A DNA stretch of 64,000 nucleotides from Brasilonema angustatum HA4187-MV1 (lineage in GTDB: Bacteria > Cyanobacteriota > Cyanobacteriia > Cyanobacteriales > Nostocaceae), in contig JAHHGV010000027.1 of the NCBI GenBank assembly GCA_019359695.1, positions 1 through 64,000 on the forward strand, written 5' to 3'. The notes beneath the pieces were generated by a model, which did no database searches, was not told the DNA's origin, and saw only the letters and a list, made by a program, of their open reading frames with translations. The position numbers and the translations under genes are program-made. Every line of letters starts with the position of its first letter. Position 1 is the stretch's first letter. Shown here in pieces: positions 56,603 through 64,000 of the stretch.

Positions 56603-57889
56603 TTAATTTTTTTCTGCCCTGCTGTTTCCTTTCTGTGCAATTTCTTTGCCGATCACTTCTACAGCTTTGGCAAACTGGGGATCTTGTAAGGTGGCAATTT
56701 TATCGCGCTGTTTGAGCCATAGCTCCTCTCGCTGAGCAGTCGTCAACTCCACCTTGACATCTGGGTCAATTCCATGATGATTGATATCACGATTATTAGG
56801 AGTGTAGTATTTAGCAATTGTCACGGCCATTCCAGAACCATCGTCCAGAGGACGCACTGATTGCACTAAGCCTTTGCCAAAGGTCTGAGTACCAACTAAA
56901 ACAGCACGCTTGTTATCCTGTAAAGCTCCGGAGAGGATTTCACTGGCACTTGCTGAACCTTTATCTACTAATACCACGAGCGGTTTGTTTGTCAAAGCAC
57001 GTCCTTTTGCCACTTCTCGCTCTACTTCTGCAAAGCGGTCTTTCGTGGAGACTATCGTACCATTACTGATCCACATTCGGGCAATTTCGACGCTAGAGAA
57101 AAGTAAGCCACCAGGATTATTACGTAAATCCAGGACATAACCAGCGACTTGCTTACTCTCTAAATTTGTGATTGCTTGTTGCATTTCTTTACCAGCGTTG
57201 GCGCTAAACTGCTTCAAGCGAATATAACCAAGATTGCCTGCTGGAGTTTGTTTTTGAGAGTACTCTACTGGATGAATTTCAATCTTAGCTCTTGCAATGT
57301 TGAATTGTTTTTCCTGACCATTCCGCAGAACTGTCAAGTTGACCGCTGTTCCTGCCTCACCTCGGATTAAGGAAACTGCCTGATTGGTATCCATACCCTC
57401 GGTACTTTTTCCGTTGATTTTGGTGATGACATCTTTTGCCAGGACACCAGCTTTTGCAGCAGGTGTATCCTCAATCGGCGCAATCACAGTCAACTTTTTC
57501 GTTTTCTCATCTATGCCAATTTGGATACCAATACCTATCAGTTCTCCAGAGGTATCCACTTGCATATTTTTGAACTCCTGTGGATCCATAAACCGAGTGT
57601 AAGGATCACCCAGCTTCTTCAACATTTCGCGGATGGACTTGTAAGCCTGCTGCTTGTCGCTGTAGGACTTGTTCAGGTACTCACGACGAACAGCCGCCCA
57701 ATCTAATTTATTAAAAGTACCATCTACATATTGGCGGTTAATAACTTGCCAAACTTCATCTATTAATTCCTTAGGACTTTCTTTAAATAAAGCCTGTCCT
57801 TGTGAGTGAATACCCAGGCCAGTGACTGCTATTGTTGTCAGTGTCACCGCTGTAGCACCCAAAACAAGTCCACTTCTTGTAATCACCAT
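56603..57889 (-). CDS. C-terminal processing peptidase (S41 family)
   Basis: The 428-residue exported serine protease has an N-terminal signal/anchor (MVITRSGLVLGATAVTLTTI), a PDZ domain (about 110-190: AGVLAKDVITKINGKS), and the S41 catalytic core with nucleophile serine in GSASASEI and lysine in GTQTFGKGLV. It lies in the lumen or periplasm and trims C-termini; the cyanobacterial CtpA/B/C family includes the D1-processing enzyme. The N-terminal sequence suggests the CtpB or CtpC branch rather than CtpA, but this is not certain. It follows ispG on the same strand, 163 bp away. Confidence 0.92.
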   Translation of the reverse strand: MVITRSGLVLGATAVTLTTIAVTGLGIHSQGQALFKESPKELIDEVWQVINRQYVDGTFNKLDWAAVRREYLNKSYSDKQQAYKSIREMLKKLGDPYTRFMDPQEFKNMQVDTSGELIGIGIQIGIDEKTKKLTVIAPIEDTPAAKAGVLAKDVITKINGKSTEGMDTNQAVSLIRGEAGTAVNLTVLRNGQEKQFNIARAKIEIHPVEYSQKQTPAGNLGYIRLKQFSANAGKEMQQAITNLESKQVAGYVLDLRNNPGGLLFSSVEIARMWISNGTIVSTKDRFAEVEREVAKGRALTNKPLVVLVDKGSASASEILSGALQDNKRAVLVGTQTFGKGLVQSVRPLDDGSGMAVTIAKYYTPNNRDINHHGIDPDVKVELTTAQREELWLKQRDKIATLQDPQFAKAVEVIGKEIAQKGNSRAEKN

Positions 57890-58052
57890 AATGACAGCTG
57901 TGCAAGACGCAAAATTTTCTAATCAGTATGCTCAATCTAACACAGGGTTTTGCACTAAAGACTGAGCATATTTTTTTATTTCATAAAAATGCTTTGTCAT
58001 CCGGCGACTACCTGTGTCGGCGGTACAAAATTTGTCGAAAATTTGGAAAATT

Positions 58053-59279
58053 TTATGGATCTATCCAACGTCCATCTATCTTAATTAAGTTGATCAATTC
58101 TTCTACTCCTTTATCTTCTGGAACTTTTTTAATTTCTTCTCTTCCACGGTAAAGAGAAATGTATCCAGGCGTTTTGCCAACATAACCGTAATCAGCATCA
58201 GCCATTTCCCCAGGTCCATTGACTATACACCCCATGACTGCCACATCGAGTCCAGTGAGATGTTTAGTCGCTTCGCGGACTTTGTGCAGAACTTCTTCTA
58301 GGTTAAACAATGTCCGTCCACAAGAAGGACAAGCAACGTACTCCACCATTGTTTTGCGCAATCCCAAAGCTTGCAAAATACTGTAGCAGACAGGGATTTC
58401 TTTCTCTGGTGATTCCGTTAGTGACACGCGAATTGTATCGCCAATACCATCAGCTAAGAGAGTGGCAATACCAGCGGTTGATTTAATCCGTCCATACTCG
58501 CCATCACCTGCTTCGGTGACACCCAAGTGCAGAGGATAATCCATACCCAGTTCATCCATCCGCTGTGCCATGAGACGATAGGCGGCTAACATCACTGGCA
58601 CTCGTGAAGCTTTCATAGAAATCACCAAATTGTGGAAATCTAAAGATTCACAAATGCGAATGAATTCTATTGCTGATTCCACCATACCTTCTGGGGTATC
58701 GCCGTAGGTGAACAGCATTCTTTCACCAAGAGAACCGTGATTTACCCCAATTCGCATAGCTTTGCCTTGATCACGTAAGGAAATCACCAACGGTGCCAAA
58801 GTTTCACGAATTTTTTCGCCAATTTCGTTAAACTCAGCCTTAGTGTATTCGGTTCTGTTGGGGTTTGGCTTTTCAAACACGTACAACCCTGGATTAATCC
58901 GCACTTTTTCTATGTGTTTGGCGACTTCCAAGGCGATTTTCATACCATTATGATGCACATCCGCAACAATAGGCACATCCTGGTAGGTTTTGATTAATTT
59001 TTGTTTAATCTCTGCCAGCGCTCTGGCATGAGCCATACTAGGTACAGTAACGCGGACGATTTCGCAGCCAATTTCATGAAGACGGCGAATTGCTGCGACT
59101 GAACCGTTTATATCTAGGGTGTCTTCGTTAATCATTGACTGCACTACCACAGGGTAGCCACCCCCAATGATGACATCGCCTACTTTGACTGGACGGGTTT
59201 TGCGCCGTTTGATCGTGGTGTCAAAGGTGGGTTGAAGATTTGCAGTGTTGGAAGTTGTTAGCGTAGGCAGGGTTTGCAT
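58053..59279 (-). CDS. ispG: 4-hydroxy-3-methylbut-2-en-1-yl diphosphate synthase
   Basis: IspG (GcpE) reduces methylerythritol cyclodiphosphate to HMBPP in the non-mevalonate isoprenoid pathway, using a [4Fe-4S] cluster and, in cyanobacteria, ferredoxin. The 408-residue protein shows [28 protein letters not shown], cluster cysteines in [10 protein letters not shown] and [16 protein letters not shown]. It lacks the inserted A* domain of plant/chlamydial forms. The start ATG 59279 is the family norm for cyanobacteria. Confidence 0.97.
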   Translation of the reverse strand: MQTLPTLTTSNTANLQPTFDTTIKRRKTRPVKVGDVIIGGGYPVVVQSMINEDTLDINGSVAAIRRLHEIGCEIVRVTVPSMAHARALAEIKQKLIKTYQDVPIVADVHHNGMKIALEVAKHIEKVRINPGLYVFEKPNPNRTEYTKAEFNEIGEKIRETLAPLVISLRDQGKAMRIGVNHGSLGERMLFTYGDTPEGMVESAIEFIRICESLDFHNLVISMKASRVPVMLAAYRLMAQRMDELGMDYPLHLGVTEAGDGEYGRIKSTAGIATLLADGIGDTIRVSLTESPEKEIPVCYSILQALGLRKTMVEYVACPSCGRTLFNLEEVLHKVREATKHLTGLDVAVMGCIVNGPGEMADADYGYVGKTPGYISLYRGREEIKKVPEDKGVEELINLIKIDGRWIDP

Positions 59280-59528
59280 ATCCTGTTAAGTAAAATTTTG
59301 GTAGCAAAGATATCCAGTTGGAAAACATTCTGTTTCCCAGATTGCCACATGAAGGGGTAGTTTGAGTAATGAAGTTGAAAAAAAAGCAGGAAAAAAGTGA
59401 AAAAATGAGTGGGGGAGGAGGGGAAGTGGAGAAACAGGTAAAAATGACTATTGAATCATCTAAAATCCAAAATTCAAAATCTCAAATTGCAATAAGTAAC
59501 AAATATTATTAGCAGCACCAATGATTTT

Positions 59529-60120
59529 ATGAGTCAATTATTAATTTCTGTCATTCATTCTATTCCTGACGGTGAGGCTTTAATTGACACTGTACTGCGC
59601 CACTACCCCATCAGCGATATCCGTAACTGCAAACTATACAAGCGAGGGTTAAACGATACGTATTTGGTGGAAACTGAGCAACAAAGATATATTCTACGAG
59701 TTTATCGGCGTGGGTGGAGAAATAAGCAAGAAATTGATTTTGAACTGGAACTGTTAGCGTTTCTACATGAGCAAAAACAGTCGGTTGCATACCCCATTGT
59801 AAGAAAAGATGGCGTTTTTACAACAGAAATTGCCGCACCAGAAGGAACACGTTACGTGGCTGTGTTTTTCTATGCACCAGGACATGCAGTCAATGAAAAG
59901 CTTGATGGGACACAAAGCTATCGTTTAGCAGAAGCACTGGCAAAAATTCACCAGACACTAGACAAGTTCAAAAGTAGTTTGATTCGCCCTGCTTTGAAAA
60001 GTGAATACTTCCTAGATTGGTCATTGGAAGCAATTGCACCTCTGTAGCAATACAGAGAAAGCGATATGAACTATCTGCAAAAACAGGTAGATAAAATAAA
60101 AAAGCAGTTAGAGGATGTCT
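59529..60120 (+). pseudogene. Aminoglycoside-phosphotransferase-like kinase, truncated
   Basis: The 172-residue N-lobe is intact (RNCKLYKRGLNDTYLVETEQ, YILRVYRRGW, HAVNEKLDGTQSYRLAEALA) and then meets TAG after LEAIAPL. Reading through, the frame continues with QYRESDMNYLQKQVDKIKKQ to a TGA at about 60120, so the stop is a nonsense change, and the sequence then ends. The C-lobe with the HGDxHxxN and DFD catalytic motifs is absent. The gene would have encoded a kinase of the APH/SrkA type. Confidence 0.75.
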
Positions 60121-60421
60121 GATATCACGTCCTGCGAATTACTTACGATTAAGCACCAATTTGAGTCCACCAATGAAAGCCTGTTAACCCTCGAATCAAA
60201 TCTTGCTGTTGAAGTAAAGCTTGGCAACGATCAAATAAAACTTCCTCTCAAAATTACAATATTTTGCTGGACTGGCTATCAATAAATCAATGACAACTTC
60301 CAAAATAGGAGATGGAAGTTGTTTGGCACAAGTGCAAATTTGAGCTAATAAAAGTGACGGCAATAAACTCACGCTTTTACCTCTAGGAAGAATGCCAAAT
60401 CCGTTGATAGTACAGTGGGAA
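60121..60421 (-). other. Possible further gene remnant
   Basis: On the minus strand two frames give protein-like segments, LLPSLLLAQICTCAKQLPSP and FDRCQALLQQQDLIRGLTGF ending HWWTQIGA-stop, separated by a frame change. This looks like the decayed 3' end of a gene that I cannot name. Confidence 0.35.
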
Positions 60422-60735
60422 TCAATACCGCGCGGTCAAGATACTTATTGCCGCGTTCACAAGAAGTTTCCGGAAGTTACTGTCCACAACGCGGAAATCC
60501 AAACCAAACTTATCGCGCATTTGGTCTCGCCACTGAATTTGCACTAAAGATGGACAAACTATCAAAATGGGCCGACAGCGATGACGGATAATTAATTCTT
60601 GAGCAACTAACCCCGCCTCAATGGTTTTACCCAATCCCACATCATCTGCAATCAGCAAATTAACGCGAGGCATTTGAATTGCTCGCACTACTGGATCAAG
60701 CTGATAATCTTCAGCACGGAGGTAGCCTTCATGCT
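60422..60735 (-). pseudogene. Fragment of a SNF2-type helicase (DrmD-like)
   Basis: About 100 residues survive: LRAEDYQLDPVVRAIQMPRV, NLLIADDVGLGKTIEAGLV (helicase motif I) and ILIVCPSLVQIQWRDQM, FGLDFRVVDSNFRKLL. This matches the N-terminal ATPase start of the SNF2-like helicases that include DISARM DrmD. Both sides are broken: the upstream part switches into the antisense of a monooxygenase fragment near 60725, and the downstream part ends in an unrelated tail. Motifs II-VI are absent. Confidence 0.7.
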
Positions 60736-61104
60736 GGCGATCGCATTCCTGACTTACCTCTGGTGGTTGTTCGACCCGACGGTGTAAAGGAAAACCGGAC
60801 ACTTTTTAATCTGCTCAATCCCTGCCAGTTTACGCTCCTTTTCGTCAGCATCAGTGATGCTCCAACTCTGCATGCACAAATTTCAGAAAAGCTGGCGCTA
60901 TGGCACGAGCTGATCGAAGGCATACAAATAGAGCCACCGAACAGTGAACAAGAACACAAGCGCTTCCAAGATCACCTCGGCTCTAAGCCTGTTTTGCTGT
61001 TAATTCGTCCAGACGGTTACATCGCCTTCCGGGGAGGAGATCACTCCCTGTCGGAATTGATTGAATATTGCTCCTCATGGCTATTGCCTTCATCCCTCAA
61101 GTAA
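60733..61104 (+). pseudogene. C-terminal fragment of a flavin-dependent monooxygenase
   Basis: From LHAGDRIPDLPLVVVRPDG onward the frame matches the thioredoxin-like C-terminal domain of aromatic-ring hydroxylases, through NLLNPCQFTLLFVSISDAP to LLIRPDGYIAFRGGDHS and the natural stop. The FAD and substrate domains are missing because the sequence is joined at about 60725 to the inverted helicase fragment. Confidence 0.65.
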
Positions 61105-61115
61105 AGAGAAACATC

Positions 61116-61190
61116 ATGCTCGATCACAATCAAGTACAAGTCCTTTTCGCAGACTTACAGCGTTGGGAGCAGAAAGCCCACGGTTTCTAG
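61116..61190 (+). pseudogene. N-terminal stub of a cysteine hydrolase (isochorismatase-like)
   Basis: MLDHNQVQVLFADLQ is a typical first strand of this family, with the DLQ motif where the catalytic aspartate lies. After 15 residues it changes to RWEQKAHGF-stop and then repeat DNA. It starts 11 bp after the monooxygenase fragment, so the two were probably an operon before the break. Confidence 0.55.
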
Positions 61191-61335
61191 CCGTATGGAT
61201 GCCAGACACCTACGGAGGGAGACCCCTTCGGGGAGAACCTCCGGTTCCACTAGCCCCTAAGGGGGCCGGAGCTAACGCGCTCCGCCAGATGCCTGGCTGT
61301 CGGGAAACCCTCCCGCAGCACTGGTCTCACCTCCT
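61191..61335. repeat. Dispersed repeat modules after the broken hydrolase gene
   Basis: GCCAGACACCTACGGAGGGA, a CTAGCCCCTAAGGGGGCCGG hairpin and GGGAAACCCTCCCGCAGCAC occur in series, as in the modules near 9436, 37850 and 56540. 61336-62154 beyond it is A/T rich and holds no gene I can support. Confidence 0.7.
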
Positions 61336-62154
61336 GGATGGCTAGCGCTCATGAATGCGTTTTTTATATTTTTTTATGTTGACCTACTTAGTAGCTGAAT
61401 TTGTACTCTCATTTAGTAGTTTTAAAATTTTTCTAAACGCTCTATACTTTTTGTTTATACCTCAATTTATACTTACGATATATTGTAGCTCTTAGAAAGA
61501 ATCCTATAATCCTTAGTATGAATAATAAAAATATGAAACAATTCTGTTGTGTCTAATAACCAGGCTTTGAGAAAGCCAAAATTAGTCGAAATTAAAATTG
61601 CGTGGATAGCGTTTCTGCAGCGTTGCTTTTACCAATACTCAAGTGCCTGAATTCTGTGTTGAACTGGCATGTTTTCGAAAAGGGGAGGCAATTCTAGTTA
61701 ATGCTGAAACGAGAATTTATTGCGTGGCTTATGTGATAGCGATCTGCGCGGAGCACAGCAGCGAAGCTATCGCCCTAATATCCATGCTAAGTAAACTGCT
61801 CAAAGTTGCAAATCAACCAGGAAACTAGCCAGACAACCATCGTTTTCTCAATTCTGTAATTATTGCGATTTACAAAAATTGAGATTCAGACATTTCATGA
61901 CTCATTGAGATGTCTGAAGAAGCTTTTAGGTTCTCTTGTTGGACAACCGAATCAAGCAATACAGTTCAGAGCAGACCAAAACCGTTACCACGAAGACAAT
62001 GTAGAGATGTAGCATCCACTCTCACTACACATCAGCAAATCTCACAAAAAATCCTTAACTGAACCGTATTGCCTAATCAAAGGGGATTTTAACATCAAAA
62101 AAATCCCTATTTTTGCTTTCTAGTTTTGAACATTTTGAGACAATTAAACCCATT

Positions 62155-63597
62155 ATGAAACCGAAAGAGACAATCTTTGTTATCCCGACTTATCGACTAA
62201 GAGATGTAGCAGAAACGATTGAAAAGTACGATGATAATTTCTGGGTGAACGGGCATGCTCCAAAAATCATTGTTTTTGATGATTCAAGTGTTGCTAACTA
62301 CGAAAAATACTATCAACTTCTAGAGCAGACTAAAACCGTCAACGATGTATTTTATGTTGGCCCTCGTGAGAAGGAACAGTTTATCAATTTCTTAAACCAG
62401 AGACTTCGCGATAAGAAGCTTGAGTCACTCGTCAGAAACCTGTTTCGACCCAGTTATGGCGGAAATCGGAATTTTACCTTAATGTACACGCTTGGACATT
62501 TAATGGTAAGTTCAGATGATGATATGAGACCGGATGCATTAATCGAAAATAGCCCGGAATCTTTATCAGCAGATGAAATCTGTCGAGGCAAACTACTCAA
62601 GTCTAACCAGGATGGTTTCGTCCATCGTTCCTTTGACTTACTCACCTCTTTTGAGGATGTTCTGGGCCACAAAGTCAACCTGGTACCGGACAATTTTGAG
62701 AAAGGGGAACTAGTCGTTGATACAGCAATGGAGTTAGAAACCAATACGACAAAAGGTTTTTTCAAAGAAAACTCTCTATTGCTGCAAAGGGGCAAAGTTT
62801 CTAATAGTGCTGTTGTCAAAATTGCCCAGACTTTTCGGACAGGAACTCACGATATTGATACGCTCGATTTTATTCACATGTATCTGAATGATGAAAACCA
62901 AATTAGTCTAGACGAACTCAATGATATTTATGTTCTCGTAAATTTCAGACCAGTCGTTACCAACAAAAATTGGAGGATGGATTGTGGGGTCGCGGGGTAT
63001 GATAATCAGTTTGGTTTGCCACCCTTTTTTCCGACTCGACTGAGGTTCGAGGATTACATCTATCGGCTTTGGATACAGCAAGAAGGGATAGTAGCTGCAC
63101 ACGTAGATGCTGCACAGAACCATATTCGGAATAACTATATGCGTAATCCGATTGCAAGTGAAATTTTCAATGAGGAGATATGTAATTTACTCAAAAAGAA
63201 GATCAAGAACGGTATTTATGAACTTGAAGATCTTACGATCAAGTTTGACTATTCCGGCGAAGTAACTTCACAAGACTCTGAAGAAATCTTGGAAAGAGTC
63301 GGCGACATCTATAATCAAGTGGTCAAAGCTTCAATATCCACTCAGAATGAAGAACGTAGACAATCTCTCCAGTTCTTTGCTGACAACCTATCGCGCGTAT
63401 TTTATGGGTTTGAACCCGATTTCTTTCAGCAAAATGTCTCTCGGATTGTTGATGACGTTATCAGTCAATTTCAGGCATCTTTAGAGATATGGCCCACTCT
63501 CGTCGAAATCTGCTACTTTCAGAAGGATAAGAAAGATTTACCGCAAACCAGAGTCAGGAATAAAAAGTTAAAGTCTAGAAATGGCAATCGATTTTAA
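62155..63597 (+). CDS. Glycosyltransferase-like (GT-A fold) protein
   Basis: ATG 62155 (MKPKETIFVIPTYRLRDV) gives 480 residues. The N-terminal 170 residues resemble a GT2-like Rossmann fold: nucleotide-side FDDSSVANYEKY, and a DxD-like SSDDDMRPD near residue 120. Further on, RFEDYIYRLWIQ could provide the catalytic base region of GT2-type enzymes, and MRNPIASEIFNEEI follows. No membrane span. It stands alone without polysaccharide genes, so the acceptor is unknown. The preceding 800 bp are empty. Confidence 0.65.
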   Translation: MKPKETIFVIPTYRLRDVAETIEKYDDNFWVNGHAPKIIVFDDSSVANYEKYYQLLEQTKTVNDVFYVGPREKEQFINFLNQRLRDKKLESLVRNLFRPSYGGNRNFTLMYTLGHLMVSSDDDMRPDALIENSPESLSADEICRGKLLKSNQDGFVHRSFDLLTSFEDVLGHKVNLVPDNFEKGELVVDTAMELETNTTKGFFKENSLLLQRGKVSNSAVVKIAQTFRTGTHDIDTLDFIHMYLNDENQISLDELNDIYVLVNFRPVVTNKNWRMDCGVAGYDNQFGLPPFFPTRLRFEDYIYRLWIQQEGIVAAHVDAAQNHIRNNYMRNPIASEIFNEEICNLLKKKIKNGIYELEDLTIKFDYSGEVTSQDSEEILERVGDIYNQVVKASISTQNEERRQSLQFFADNLSRVFYGFEPDFFQQNVSRIVDDVISQFQASLEIWPTLVEICYFQKDKKDLPQTRVRNKKLKSRNGNRF

Positions 63598-63711
63598 TAA
63601 CGACAAAATCCGTCACTAAAATAGAGTAATCCACCCACCACAAACCTATCCAAGCCACCCAGACATGGCAAGCTTTGGATTGCGGTTTAGATAGAGGTTG
63701 CAATTTAACTT

Positions 63712-64000
63712 ATGAACACCCCAACAAAAACCCAACTACCTATTCCCCCGCATTTCAACCCTGAAGAAGTCGGCTATGTCTGGCGCGTACCTTACCAACA
63801 ACGTGCAAAAGAAGCGAGAGAATGGGCAAATAAATATAATATTAAACCATCTTCAGAAGATAAAACACGCATTTGTTTACTTCTGATTGATGTACAAAAC
63901 ACCTTTTGTATTCCCGAGTTTGAATTATTTGTAGGTGGTAAATCTGGAACAGGTGCGGTAGATGATAACGTCCGCTTGTGTGAGTTTCTCTATGGCAATT
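63712..64000 (+). CDS. Cysteine hydrolase (isochorismatase-like), 3' partial
   Basis: ATG 63712 opens a frame that runs off the right edge (96 codons visible). The start of the isochorismatase fold is seen: [20 protein letters not shown] with catalytic aspartate in LIDVQN, then [20 protein letters not shown]. The N-terminal 60 residues ([20 protein letters not shown]) are specific to a subfamily with about 300-residue members. The catalytic lysine and cysteine lie beyond the window. Confidence 0.8.
   Translation, partial: MNTPTKTQLPIPPHFNPEEVGYVWRVPYQQRAKEAREWANKYNIKPSSEDKTRICLLLIDVQNTFCIPEFELFVGGKSGTGAVDDNVRLCEFLYGN

Noticed and set aside
61643-61828. A 61-residue frame in the A/T-rich gap before the glycosyltransferase-like gene
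   Set aside because: No ribosome site, no recognisable similarity and unusual composition; more likely chance.

Overview
The window reads as the chromosome of a filamentous, probably heterocyst-forming cyanobacterium of the Nostocales (Nostoc, Scytonema or Tolypothrix type). The evidence is repeated HIP1 palindromes (GCGATCGC), cyanobacterial markers (Psb28, a GUN4-domain protein, a fused ModBC transporter, DUF2854, DUF3386 and DUF3493 proteins), abundant heptanucleotide short tandem repeats, and long repeat-filled intergenic spaces. No species call is possible from the sequence alone.

Layout. 1-5971: a giant HEAT-repeat/NACHT/STAND-type ATPase, cut by the left edge, followed by an overlapping second ATPase; this is a candidate signalling or conflict module whose coding sequence has taken in dispersed DNA repeats in frame. 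6410-10727: a putative zinc-starvation cluster, with a CobW-like P-loop protein, two metallophosphoesterase-like proteins with altered metal ligands, and an aspartate-type HemB. Near-identical Zur-like boxes precede the CobW-like gene and hemB. 11150-14299: a block bounded by about 285-bp inverted arms, carrying a globin/transmembrane/pentapeptide-repeat fusion, a truncated histidine phosphatase and a collapsed IS630-like element. 14655-16944: molybdate uptake (Mop, ModBC). 17319-23625: a photolyase-like protein, a decayed MAPEG gene, a MATE exporter, LepA and a small ribbon-helix-helix protein. 23953-27809: a histidine kinase, an intact IS630-family element with TA duplication, and a DUF3386 gene.

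28087-33834: CobM, a MIF-like tautomerase, an alkyltransferase-like DNA repair protein, RlmN, a zinc-ribbon protein and UvrC. 34277-36721: an SLH/beta-helix surface protein. 36722-38214: a repeat-rich gap. 38215-44493: a GUN4 protein, a tripartite RND efflux pair and several small membrane proteins. 44621-51872: tRNA-Thr(CGU), a receiver-GGDEF protein, small conserved cyanobacterial proteins, a single-receiver regulator, Psb28, Dtd and MgtE. 52389-59279: a PAS-Crp fusion regulator, a mercuric-reductase-like flavoprotein, a C-terminal processing protease and IspG.

59529-61330 is a gene graveyard (aminoglycoside-phosphotransferase-like, DISARM-like SNF2 helicase, flavin monooxygenase and cysteine-hydrolase fragments). 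62155-63597 encodes an orphan glycosyltransferase-like protein, and a cysteine-hydrolase gene runs off the right edge.

The strongest leads are the HEAT/NACHT/ATPase pair with in-frame repeats, the Zur-box cluster with cysteine-substituted metallophosphoesterase, the globin-pentapeptide fusion, the PAS-Crp fusion, and the many short inverted-repeat elements nested in one another. All family names come from reading motifs in the translations; no database search was run.
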